Of a stretch of DNA of 39,178 bases, positions 1 to 7,506 are shown piece after piece (the stretch's first letter is position 1; each line of letters begins with the position of its first letter). The notes under the pieces were generated by a model. The model was not told the DNA's origin. It saw only the letters and a list, made by a program, of their open reading frames with translations, and made no database searches. The stretch is from a virus, in IMG/VR virus record IMGVR_UViG_3300023063_000060, positions 1-39,178 of that record; one strand, written 5' to 3'. A program made the translations under genes and the position numbers.

Positions 1-78
1 GCCGCCCACCGGGAGCGTGTATGCTTGGATCGCGGTGTCGACAGAGACCGCAAATGGCGCAGTAATGAAATCAGCCAC
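1..78 (-). CDS. Unidentified phage protein, N-terminal fragment
   Basis: A reading frame starts at GTG (76-78) and leaves the window after 26 codons. It begins V-A-D-F-I-T-A-P-F and is open to the edge. A Shine-Dalgarno-like GAGGG lies 7 nt before the GTG, which supports the start. It is the next late gene after the 134-aa protein and is transcribed the same way. The fragment is too short to identify. By position it could be another tail, fibre or lysis-region protein. Confidence 0.6.
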   Translation of the reverse strand, partial: MADFITAPFAVSVDTAIQAYTLPVGG

Positions 79-134
79 GGTCTATCCCTCGCTATAAAGC
101 GATAGAGCGGGCGCTAATCTGCCCGCCCAGCTCA

Positions 135-539
135 TCAACCCAGCGTCAGCAGGCCGGTCGCGAACGACGCGCCGCCGCTGTTGGTCGCCGTGATGATGAC
201 TTCGGCGCCGTAGTCGTACCAGCCGACGAGGTTGTTCGTGGTCGCGTTATAAATGACCGCATAGCGCCATGTGGCGATCGATCCGCCTGAGGCTGTGAAT
301 GTGACTGGCCCGGCACTGGCCGTCGTCACGCCGGCGGCGTCGGCAAGGCTCACCGCGCTGACGCCGCCACCAGCCGTATAGCCATTGCCCGCCGCGATTT
401 CGGTGATGTTCGACTTGATCGTGTTGGTACGAACCGGAGCGACGTCGGTGAGCATCACCTTGTAGCTATGGGCGGTGAAATTCTCGAGCGCGCTGAGCAC
501 GTTCAGCGAGAAAACGTCGAATTTGTTGAATGCGGACAT
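135..539 (-). CDS. Small phage structural-type protein, tail-fibre region
   Basis: This 134-aa protein has a pattern seen in many phage hypothetical proteins: an N-terminal F-N-K-F-D-V-F, then a stretch meaning roughly 'fixed to transport or move', H-S-Y-K-V-M-L-T-D, an E-I-A-A-G-N-G-Y-T-A-G-G-G block, and a beta-rich end with W-R-Y-A-V-I-Y-N and G-W-Y-D-Y-G. Such proteins usually sit beside tail-fibre genes, as here, and are thought to be virion or fibre-associated. No enzymatic motif is visible. TAGGAGCG precedes the ATG. Its exact role is unknown. Confidence 0.7.
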   Translation of the reverse strand: MSAFNKFDVFSLNVLSALENFTAHSYKVMLTDVAPVRTNTIKSNITEIAAGNGYTAGGGVSAVSLADAAGVTTASAGPVTFTASGGSIATWRYAVIYNATTNNLVGWYDYGAEVIITATNSGGASFATGLLTLG

Positions 540-612
540 AGGTACGCTCCTATTACAAAATGATAGAGGGAAGTGGGGTCCGGGACGGCGCGACGATGGC
601 CATCGGCGCCGA

Positions 613-2997
613 TCAGCCGATGAAGTTGGCTCGAAGGTCGTCCAGATAGATTTCCATCTCGGGCACGCTTTGAAGCCCGAACAGGATCAGCAAGTGCGAT
701 GCCCAAGCCGGTGATCGGTCGCCAGCTTGCAGTGTCTCGTCAGTTTGAGGCGGGTCAAAACTAGTGTTGAAACCGCGCTCTATCCAATCCGTGCTGCCGG
801 CGGGCGGGACAATGATGTCGACCTCGCCCTTAAAGACCTGAGAGGTGCTGTAGATCGGGCGCCCGTAGGCATCGTTGCCGATCTTTCTCACCCAAAATGT
901 ACGGTAGTAAAGCGGCGGCCCACTGGTCTCGGTCCACCCGGCGATAGGGTTCGGAAACAAAAGGAACTGGCGGCCGAGCAAGCTTCCGATGCCCGACAGC
1001 GGAGCAAGTATGTGCAGCTCCGCATCCAATGTGTTGTCAGCTGGTCCAAGCTTGCGGATACGCAAAGACCGGGTGCCGATTTTGGCGTAGTTGGTCGAGA
1101 TATCGACTGCCAAATCTTGGCTGGTCCACTGGTCGGTTACGGTCCGATCGCCGCGACAGAACACCCCGCCTTCCAGGCCAATCCCGCTCTTGTCGACCGA
1201 GAGGGCAGAGGGAAATCCCTGCGGGGAAAATAGGCCTGCGCCGCCGAAGATGTCTTGATTTGGCGCTTCGGTGATGAGCGACAGGCCATTGTTTGGGGAG
1301 CCGGAGTTGACGTGCCCCATAAAGACAACGCGACCCGCACCAGTGGCCACCACGCCCGCGGCCGAAGAAGCATTGTAGACAGCGGTCGCATGAAATTCGA
1401 GACTGGTAGTCGACCCGTCGAGGAGTGCGGGCGGGGTATCCGCAGTGCCCACATTGCCAGCCAACAGCACAAAGCTGGCGGAATAGATCACCCGACCGCC
1501 ATTGACGCAGTGCCAGATGGGCACCCCGGGGTTATGATTTTGCTCGTGGCGAAGCCCTATGCAGCGGATAGTCCCCGCATTGTTTTTGCAGAATGCGCCG
1601 CCGTAATCGGGCGGCGTACCGAAGAGAGTGATCTCAGCGCCACCAAGATTATCGAAACCATATGTGTTGCCCGAGAGCGACCCGGCATAAAAACGAATGT
1701 TCTCACCGGCATTTTGCGCGCCCGTCCCGAAATAAGCAGCGGTGGCGTTGAATAGTATCCGGCAGGAATAATAGTTGAGCAAATAGGCGCCGTCCGACCA
1801 CTCAACGCCACGCGCAAAGTTGCGGACGTCTACCTCTTCCCAATCCTGACAATCTCCGTCGAGGTTCTCGAACGATTTCCAGACCGCGCCGTGAAAATTG
1901 GACGCTGTGCCGGGCCCGGCCAAATAGGCGTGCTTGAAACGCTGCGGGATCAGATAGTGGTCCGGCGCACCATCGCGCGTGTTGAGAATTGCATAGTCGT
2001 CAGGCCAGGGGATCAGGTCAAACGACAGAAAGCGGTAGGTCGCCCACCCGCCGGCGTGGATCCGAATTTGCGAGGCCGTTTCGGCCGAAACCGAGAAATC
2101 GAATTGTCCCCCGAACGGCACCCATGTCGTCTTCGGGTTCGTCAAATCTGGCCTGGGGTTGGCTGAAGACGTCGTTGATATGCCGCCGCCCGTCATATGT
2201 ACAAAGCAGTACGGGGTACTGCCATTGCCGTGGTCGTAGCTCTCGCCCTGCACCATTTCGGCCGTCCATATCACCCGCCAGCGCCCAGCCGGGATCGTGA
2301 CTGGATGGTAAAACTCGTAATAGGGACCCTGCTGCAGGGGGTTACTGCCGTCGATATTGTCGACGCAAGATGCGTACCCTTCGCCGAATGTCGCCAGCAC
2401 GATCTGGTTAGCGTTGTAGCCGTCCGCATTTGCCCAGCCGTCCGCATTCTGAAACGAATAATTTGGGATCAAGTGCGTCGCGTTCACCTTCGCGCGGCTC
2501 TCGCTCCAGTCGAATAGGGAATAGCCGGCATCATAGGTGCACAGCCCGGCGATCCACGTGAGCGGCGTATGGCTCGCCGCGTCCGCGTTGCTCATCTTGT
2601 ATGTGCGACGATCGCTCTGAAAATACTTGCCGAAGATGTTGATCATCTTCTGGTGCCCGAGCCAGTCTATCTCTTGCGCAAGGCTGACAGCGAAGGGGTA
2701 GACAAGCTGACAGTCTGCGAGCGTCGCAAAGACCGTCGAGGCAGGATGAGACAGGCCGTCGCCGATCGCGCCGAAGTGCAGCGGACCAACGGCAGCAACA
2801 TCGGCCGCAATTTTCTCCGGGCATGGGTGAAGCGTGATATTCCCCGCGCTGTCCTGCCGCGGGTAGAGACCATCGCCGTTCGGCCCGCCGGTTGGCGTGC
2901 CAGACCACCAGTTCTGCTCCTGCGTGATGATCAGGCCGCGCCGGCCGACCAGCGCTTGGATATCGTCAGCCAGGTCGGCAAGCGTTGGATCGCTCAT
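613..2997 (-). CDS. Tail fibre / tailspike-like receptor-binding protein
   Basis: A 794-aa protein that follows the tip protein genes, the usual place for the receptor-binding fibre. The N-terminus (about 1-60) holds L-A-D-D-I-Q-A-L-V-G-R-R-G-L-I and probably anchors it to the tip. The middle (about 90-560) is rich in G, N, Y and short beta-strand segments such as I-R-F-Y-A-G-S-L-S-G-N, compatible with a beta-helix. The last 200 residues look like a carbohydrate-binding jelly roll. The start was set at the ATG at 2997, because its ATGA overlaps the stop of the upstream 59-aa gene by 4 nt. Enzymatic depolymerase activity cannot be judged from sequence alone. Confidence 0.75.
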   Translation of the reverse strand: MSDPTLADLADDIQALVGRRGLIITQEQNWWSGTPTGGPNGDGLYPRQDSAGNITLHPCPEKIAADVAAVGPLHFGAIGDGLSHPASTVFATLADCQLVYPFAVSLAQEIDWLGHQKMINIFGKYFQSDRRTYKMSNADAASHTPLTWIAGLCTYDAGYSLFDWSESRAKVNATHLIPNYSFQNADGWANADGYNANQIVLATFGEGYASCVDNIDGSNPLQQGPYYEFYHPVTIPAGRWRVIWTAEMVQGESYDHGNGSTPYCFVHMTGGGISTTSSANPRPDLTNPKTTWVPFGGQFDFSVSAETASQIRIHAGGWATYRFLSFDLIPWPDDYAILNTRDGAPDHYLIPQRFKHAYLAGPGTASNFHGAVWKSFENLDGDCQDWEEVDVRNFARGVEWSDGAYLLNYYSCRILFNATAAYFGTGAQNAGENIRFYAGSLSGNTYGFDNLGGAEITLFGTPPDYGGAFCKNNAGTIRCIGLRHEQNHNPGVPIWHCVNGGRVIYSASFVLLAGNVGTADTPPALLDGSTTSLEFHATAVYNASSAAGVVATGAGRVVFMGHVNSGSPNNGLSLITEAPNQDIFGGAGLFSPQGFPSALSVDKSGIGLEGGVFCRGDRTVTDQWTSQDLAVDISTNYAKIGTRSLRIRKLGPADNTLDAELHILAPLSGIGSLLGRQFLLFPNPIAGWTETSGPPLYYRTFWVRKIGNDAYGRPIYSTSQVFKGEVDIIVPPAGSTDWIERGFNTSFDPPQTDETLQAGDRSPAWASHLLILFGLQSVPEMEIYLDDLRANFIG

Positions 2998-3173
2998 GCT
3001 GCGCCCTCGATCGCGACGACCGCACCACCGACGACCCGATGCGTGACATCGTAATCGGCAGCCCATGCGGTCACGACGATGTGCGGCCGCGGATCTGCGG
3101 CGATCGTCGCCGGCGCTCCTTGGACTGTTTGGACGATCCGGCCATCGGCAGGGTCGTATATTACTGCGATCAT
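2994..3173 (-). CDS. Small conserved-type phage protein (59 aa)
   Basis: Starts M-I-A-V-I-Y-D-P-A-D-G-R-I and is mostly beta-strand with no motif recognised. It overlaps the fibre gene start by 4 nt (ATGA) and lies 10 nt after the J-like gene. The tight packing implies translational coupling between tip and fibre genes. The ATG at 3173 was chosen because a longer reading would run back into the J-like gene. A short protein here could be a fibre adaptor or chaperone, but that is only position-based. Confidence 0.7.
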   Translation of the reverse strand: MIAVIYDPADGRIVQTVQGAPATIAADPRPHIVVTAWAADYDVTHRVVGGAVVAIEGAA

Positions 3174-3183
3174 GCGAGAATCC

Positions 3184-5874
3184 TTACTGAGTGTTGGTGA
3201 GGCCCTTGAGGGACAAGAATCGCGCGCCAAGCTGCATTCCGTTTGCGCCTGCCCACTGGATTTGGGCTGTGACGACGCCTGCATCGCAATAAGCGGTCCC
3301 GACGATCGGCACGGAGTCCCCGGGGTAGGAGCCGTTGGGAGCCCAGGCGACGGTGCCGTTAATTACCAGCCTGAAACCCCACGAAAGCGGCACGCTCGTG
3401 AAGCCCTGGTTGGCAGCGCCAATCGCCTCGACCCAACCGGCGGCAGGAAGTGTAAGTGTCGCCGACAGGACTGTGGTCCAATTGCCCGCCCCCGAGCCGC
3501 CAACAGCTGCCGAGGCGCTGGCAAGAACCGGCACCACTGCCGTGTTCACCTTCAGCAGGTCGACCTCTACGTTATGCATCCGCACCAGGCCGCCGGTGAT
3601 ATCGAAAACGGTATATTGGGTCGTGCCGTCAGTCGGATCGACAACTGAGAAATGGTTCGCAAGGATGTTGAAGCTGCTGCCCTCGCCGGTGATCGTGTTC
3701 TCGAACCCGGTGATCTTCCCGTTCAAGTCTAGGCTCAGGGCATATTTGACCTTGGCCGTCCCATCGGCATTCAGGACAGCGGACTTCACCTCGGTCAGGG
3801 ATGCATTCACCGCGGCGGTCGCGGCGCCCAACTGGGTCAGGTTCTCCGCCAGCGTTATGCCGCCACCGACCTGCACGCTGGCCAGATTGAACTCGAAGGC
3901 GCTGCCATCCGCCGTCTTCGCGCCGATCAGCGCGACGGTTGTCTGGAGCGCGGTGTTGTAGCTCGTCTGCGCGTTGACGAAGTTCGTAAACTGGACGCTG
4001 ACGGGCTGGCCGGCGACATAGGCAGCAGCCTCCAGGATCGTCTGTGCCTGATCCTGCCGAAGTGCTTGCGAGATGAGGCCGAGCGCGTTCGAGCTGATAT
4101 CGGACACAACCTGGGCGGCATTACTGTCCCCGACTGGGGAGGTGCCGGGCGCGCCGACGGTGGCGCCGTCCTCCGGCCGCGGATGTCCCACCGGATCGTT
4201 GTCGACGACGTTGGTCCATAGCGCGCTGGTGGCGGCCTCGCCGATCGCCAGGATCAGCGGGTTGTTGGCGCTGTCGTACTTGATCACCTCGGCCGCCAGC
4301 ACCGGCGCGGAATCGTCGGCGTCCCAAGCGTAGATCTGGGCGTTCTCCTCCTGCAGCGTCATGTTGCAGAGGCCGGTCTCTCCGCCGGGCTCCTGCTCGG
4401 AGACTCGAAACAGGCGGCGCTGGAAGCCGAGCGCGGCGAAGGTGAACGGCACCAGACGCCCGACTGGGTATTTCCAAGCCCGGATATCGAAGGGCGCGGT
4501 GAAGCTGCGGTCATACTGCTTGCGCTGGAGCGCCTGCTTGACGACCCGCTGCCCCTGACTCGGGCTCTCGATCGCGGCTACGTCCATTTTCAGAATCCGG
4601 TCGATGCCGTCGAGGCTGTCGATCTTGACGTCCGGATAGGGGATCAGCTGATAGAGCGAGGCATCCGACGGGTCGGTATAGCTGCCCATCGCGAGGTTTG
4701 GCGTCTGCTCGAGCGACGGATCCGGGTTCCACGTAAACGCACCCATCACGTCGTCATCGTTCAGGCCATCGTCGGTCGCAGCGTCCGCCAGGTCGTTGTG
4801 CATGATCACGAAGGCGAGCTTACCGCCCGTGTCACGGAAACGGCCGCTGCAGGCGGCGCACAGCATATCCAGGGTGGTCTTTGGCTCGTCAGCCTCCGAC
4901 ACGACCGCGAAGGTCTCGTACCGCGGCTCAGTCCCGCCTGCCGACCGGTTGACGAGCTCGTCGCACAGGTTAGCGGCGACGATGAAGGACTGCAGGTCGA
5001 TGCGGCGCGCCGGGACGCCGGAGCCGGTCGCCAGCTTCCATGTTCCGGTCACCGGGTTCCGGATCTTCCAGCCGATCAGGATCCGAAGGATGTGCAAGGC
5101 GGTGTTACGGCCGATCACCGCGCCGTCGTCGGCGACATAGCGCCAGGTCGACTGATCATCGATCCGCATCGGGCCGGAGCCGCCGGGCACGGTGCTGTCC
5201 CGCCGCGGATCGTACAGCATCGCGCCCTTGCCGATGATCGTCATCCGGCTTGGGATGCCGCTTGAAAACGGACTGCTCGCCTTGCTGTTCACGCCAGTGA
5301 CGCGGAACTGGATCTGCACATAGGCGCAGCCGGTCAGGCGGTGGCTGGTGTTCCAGATCCCGGCGTTCGGCGTCGAGATGATCGTCGTGTTGTCCGGCGT
5401 GCCCTCAAGGCAAATATACTGAACGTAGAAATAGCCGACGTAATCCGGCTGAATCCCGCTGTTCGCGGCCCAGGCCAGTTTGTCGTTGATCCAGATGGAA
5501 TCGACGCTCTGCACCTTGTGGCTCGCGACGGCGATGATCACGCCGCAATATTCTTGCTCGTTCCCAAACCATTCCTGGTACCGGATGTCGGTCGCCATCG
5601 CGGTCTCGCTGAGCACGGTGGTGCGCGGTGCGCGCGGCACAATGCTGGCAGTCAGTCGGTCGATTTGCGACGACGGGACGCTTGGCGATTTGGTCAGCGC
5701 TGAACTCGCCGCGGTGATCAGCGCCCCTGCGGCCAACAACGTACTTGCAGAGACTGCGCCAGCGAGTGTCGTCGACAGCGCACCGGCGATCCCGAAGGTT
5801 GCCACGCCCGCAGTTGCCACGATCAGGCCGACACCGATGACGACGGCACCGACGATTTTTAGGGCCTTGGCCAT
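3184..5874 (-). CDS. Tail tip / host specificity protein (J-like)
   Basis: An 896-aa protein at the place of lambda gpJ. It opens with a hydrophobic, Ala/Gly-rich segment (about 6-58, two possible membrane-active stretches), as in many tip proteins. It continues with a region typical of phage tip proteins (about 95-330), including M-L-Y-D-P-R-R-D and D-D-Q-S-T-W-R-Y. After residue 560 comes a long helical and beta part with repeated Ala-rich segments (S-N-A-L-G-L-I-S-Q-A-L), resembling the gpJ central fibre region (DUF1983). It would form the tail tip that contacts the cell and opens a path for DNA. The overall family call is firm; domain borders are estimates. Confidence 0.85.
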   Translation of the reverse strand: MAKALKIVGAVVIGVGLIVATAGVATFGIAGALSTTLAGAVSASTLLAAGALITAASSALTKSPSVPSSQIDRLTASIVPRAPRTTVLSETAMATDIRYQEWFGNEQEYCGVIIAVASHKVQSVDSIWINDKLAWAANSGIQPDYVGYFYVQYICLEGTPDNTTIISTPNAGIWNTSHRLTGCAYVQIQFRVTGVNSKASSPFSSGIPSRMTIIGKGAMLYDPRRDSTVPGGSGPMRIDDQSTWRYVADDGAVIGRNTALHILRILIGWKIRNPVTGTWKLATGSGVPARRIDLQSFIVAANLCDELVNRSAGGTEPRYETFAVVSEADEPKTTLDMLCAACSGRFRDTGGKLAFVIMHNDLADAATDDGLNDDDVMGAFTWNPDPSLEQTPNLAMGSYTDPSDASLYQLIPYPDVKIDSLDGIDRILKMDVAAIESPSQGQRVVKQALQRKQYDRSFTAPFDIRAWKYPVGRLVPFTFAALGFQRRLFRVSEQEPGGETGLCNMTLQEENAQIYAWDADDSAPVLAAEVIKYDSANNPLILAIGEAATSALWTNVVDNDPVGHPRPEDGATVGAPGTSPVGDSNAAQVVSDISSNALGLISQALRQDQAQTILEAAAYVAGQPVSVQFTNFVNAQTSYNTALQTTVALIGAKTADGSAFEFNLASVQVGGGITLAENLTQLGAATAAVNASLTEVKSAVLNADGTAKVKYALSLDLNGKITGFENTITGEGSSFNILANHFSVVDPTDGTTQYTVFDITGGLVRMHNVEVDLLKVNTAVVPVLASASAAVGGSGAGNWTTVLSATLTLPAAGWVEAIGAANQGFTSVPLSWGFRLVINGTVAWAPNGSYPGDSVPIVGTAYCDAGVVTAQIQWAGANGMQLGARFLSLKGLTNTQ

Positions 5875-5877
5875 CCG

Positions 5878-6315
5878 CTACGCCTCGTAGGGTACGCGCC
5901 AGGCGATGGGATCGACCCAGCGCGCGCGCTCGATGCGGATCAAACCCTCCCGGGTGGTGACACCAGCCGCGACCTCGGCGCCAACGGCGATCAGATAGCT
6001 GCCGAAGCAGATGCCGAGGAGGCCGCTCGACATGACCAGGTCGCCGCGGTGCGCCAGCGGGAAGGCCACCCGGGCGAACTTCGTGCCGAGCGTATCCTCG
6101 AGCGTACCCGCGCCGATCTTCTTCAGCGCGCGGGCAGAGCCGAGAGCGGTGCTGTACCGGCCGCGGAACTCGCCCATCACATCGACGCCGGTCATTGCCT
6201 CAACCGCACCGGCGCAGAACAAGCAACAGTCGTGGTCGCCCCATTCGAAAGGGCGCAGCCGGAGTGGTTCGAGATACGCGGCAAGCCGCATATCCCAATC
6301 GGGAAATCTCTGCAT
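5878..6315 (-). CDS. DUF6950-like, NlpC/P60-type tail protein
   Basis: A 145-aa protein with the pattern F-E-W-G-D-H-D-C-C-L-F-C near residue 24, then D-V-M-G-E-F-R-G-R-Y, which matches DUF6950 proteins encoded beside J in many phages. The Cys of D-H-D-C and a later His (A-H-R-G-D-L-V) fit the C-H arrangement of NlpC/P60 peptidases, the tail enzymes that cut peptidoglycan during DNA entry. Whether this short version is active is uncertain. The ATG at 6315 is used; a GTG six bases upstream (6321) is an alternative. It ends 4 nt before the J-like gene. Confidence 0.75.
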   Translation of the reverse strand: MQRFPDWDMRLAAYLEPLRLRPFEWGDHDCCLFCAGAVEAMTGVDVMGEFRGRYSTALGSARALKKIGAGTLEDTLGTKFARVAFPLAHRGDLVMSSGLLGICFGSYLIAVGAEVAAGVTTREGLIRIERARWVDPIAWRVPYEA

Positions 6316-6325
6316 GGTCACCCGA

Positions 6326-6916
6326 TCAGGAAGAGGGTTGGCCGGCGCCGTTGGCGATCGCGATCGCGAGCTGGGCTGAGAGGTCGCCCGGGTCGTAGCT
6401 CTGCTGATCGAGATAGCTGCGGTTCGAAGCAGCCGTGAAAAAGCCGAGATAGCTTTCAATATCGAGGCTGATGAACTGCGTATTCCGGTCGCCGGTGATC
6501 CGCGGCACGGACATGTATCCGGTGTAGAACGTCCAGACCGCCCCGATCCGGTAGAAGTCCTGCGGATCCAGCATCGCCTTCCAAAGCCGGGCGTCGCGGC
6601 CCATCCAGTTCGCCTTGTTGCCGATCTGGGTCATCAGCTCGTCATCGATGCCGGCGAGGCCGGACAATTGGACGGTCACCGTGTCGGTGCCGCCTTCCTT
6701 GGCTTTTACCGCACTCACCGACACAAAGGTCGGATCGATCGCGTCGAAGGTGAATCCGTCGAGATCCTCGTCACCGGTATCGACGAAGGTGATCGAATAG
6801 GGCGCGGTGGTGACGCGGATCGGCTCACCAAGGATATCGAGCCAGGCGAATGTCGCCGGGCGGCGGACCTGAGCAGCGAGCGCGGCCTGCGCATCGATGT
6901 CGGGAAATGAATCCAT
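6326..6916 (-). CDS. Tail tip / hub protein (gpL or DUF2163 position)
   Basis: A 196-aa protein containing F-A-W-L-D-I-L-G-E-P-I-R, a beta-rich middle (V-T-V-Q-L-S-G-L-A-G-I-D) and W-T-F-Y-T-G-Y-M-S. The gene order tape measure, two about 200-aa proteins, NlpC-like protein, J-like protein matches lambda (M, L, K, J) and the Rhodobacter gene transfer agent. It would be the hub protein that joins the tube to the J-like protein. Its ATG shares one base with the upstream stop (TGATG). Assignment rests on position and fold-like pattern, not on a diagnostic motif. Confidence 0.65.
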   Translation of the reverse strand: MDSFPDIDAQAALAAQVRRPATFAWLDILGEPIRVTTAPYSITFVDTGDEDLDGFTFDAIDPTFVSVSAVKAKEGGTDTVTVQLSGLAGIDDELMTQIGNKANWMGRDARLWKAMLDPQDFYRIGAVWTFYTGYMSVPRITGDRNTQFISLDIESYLGFFTAASNRSYLDQQSYDPGDLSAQLAIAIANGAGQPSS

Positions 6917-7506
6917 CAGAAGGACTCCTCGACGTCGAAGGTGAAGGCGTATTTTTGCCCGATGCCGACCGTCCAACCGGCCTTGGAATCGGTCATCGAT
7001 ACCAGCGCGTAAGGCTCGTTTGCCTCGATCTGGAGCCCGTCGACCGGCGAGACCCGGATATAGGCCTTGAAGCTGATCGTAGCGTTCCCGGCGCCATCGG
7101 CGATGATGTCGGCGGTAAGCATCAGCGGCTGGTCGTTGATCGTGACGAACTGCCCGCGCTTGAGTTTCGGGCCCGCCGCGCCCCATCCACCCGTAGCGAG
7201 GGAGTGCCCGAACTGCCCGCCGCCGACGACGTGGGGTGTGATGCCGGGCAACTGCGGCCCCTCGACGATAACGAGCCTGAAGCTGTTCGCGACACCGTCG
7301 AGATCGACGGCGAAGGCGCGCCACGTGAGGGCGGCAGCTTCGCCCAGGATCGGTGGCATCGTGACTTTAGCCGACCAGCGCGGCGCGGCGGCAAGGATAG
7401 TGACCTTGCGCCGACCGGTGAACTCGCTCCGGTTGACCTGGCCCGGCTGATCAAGCGTCCATTCGATGTTCGCGGCGATCGGCGCCGCGGGCATAGGGAT
7501 GAGCAT
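6916..7506 (-). CDS. Distal tail-type protein (gpM position)
   Basis: A 196-aa, beta-rich protein with W-T-L-D-Q-P-G-Q-V-N-R-S-E-F-T-G near the N-terminus and a repeated style of short strands to the end. It directly follows the tape measure gene, with the ATG overlapping the tape measure stop. That is the place of distal tail protein (gpM or Dit type), which forms the ring between tail tube and tip. The family is common in sphingomonad phages as a hypothetical tail protein. Function is inferred from order. Confidence 0.65.
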   Translation of the reverse strand: MLIPMPAAPIAANIEWTLDQPGQVNRSEFTGRRKVTILAAAPRWSAKVTMPPILGEAAALTWRAFAVDLDGVANSFRLVIVEGPQLPGITPHVVGGGQFGHSLATGGWGAAGPKLKRGQFVTINDQPLMLTADIIADGAGNATISFKAYIRVSPVDGLQIEANEPYALVSMTDSKAGWTVGIGQKYAFTFDVEESF

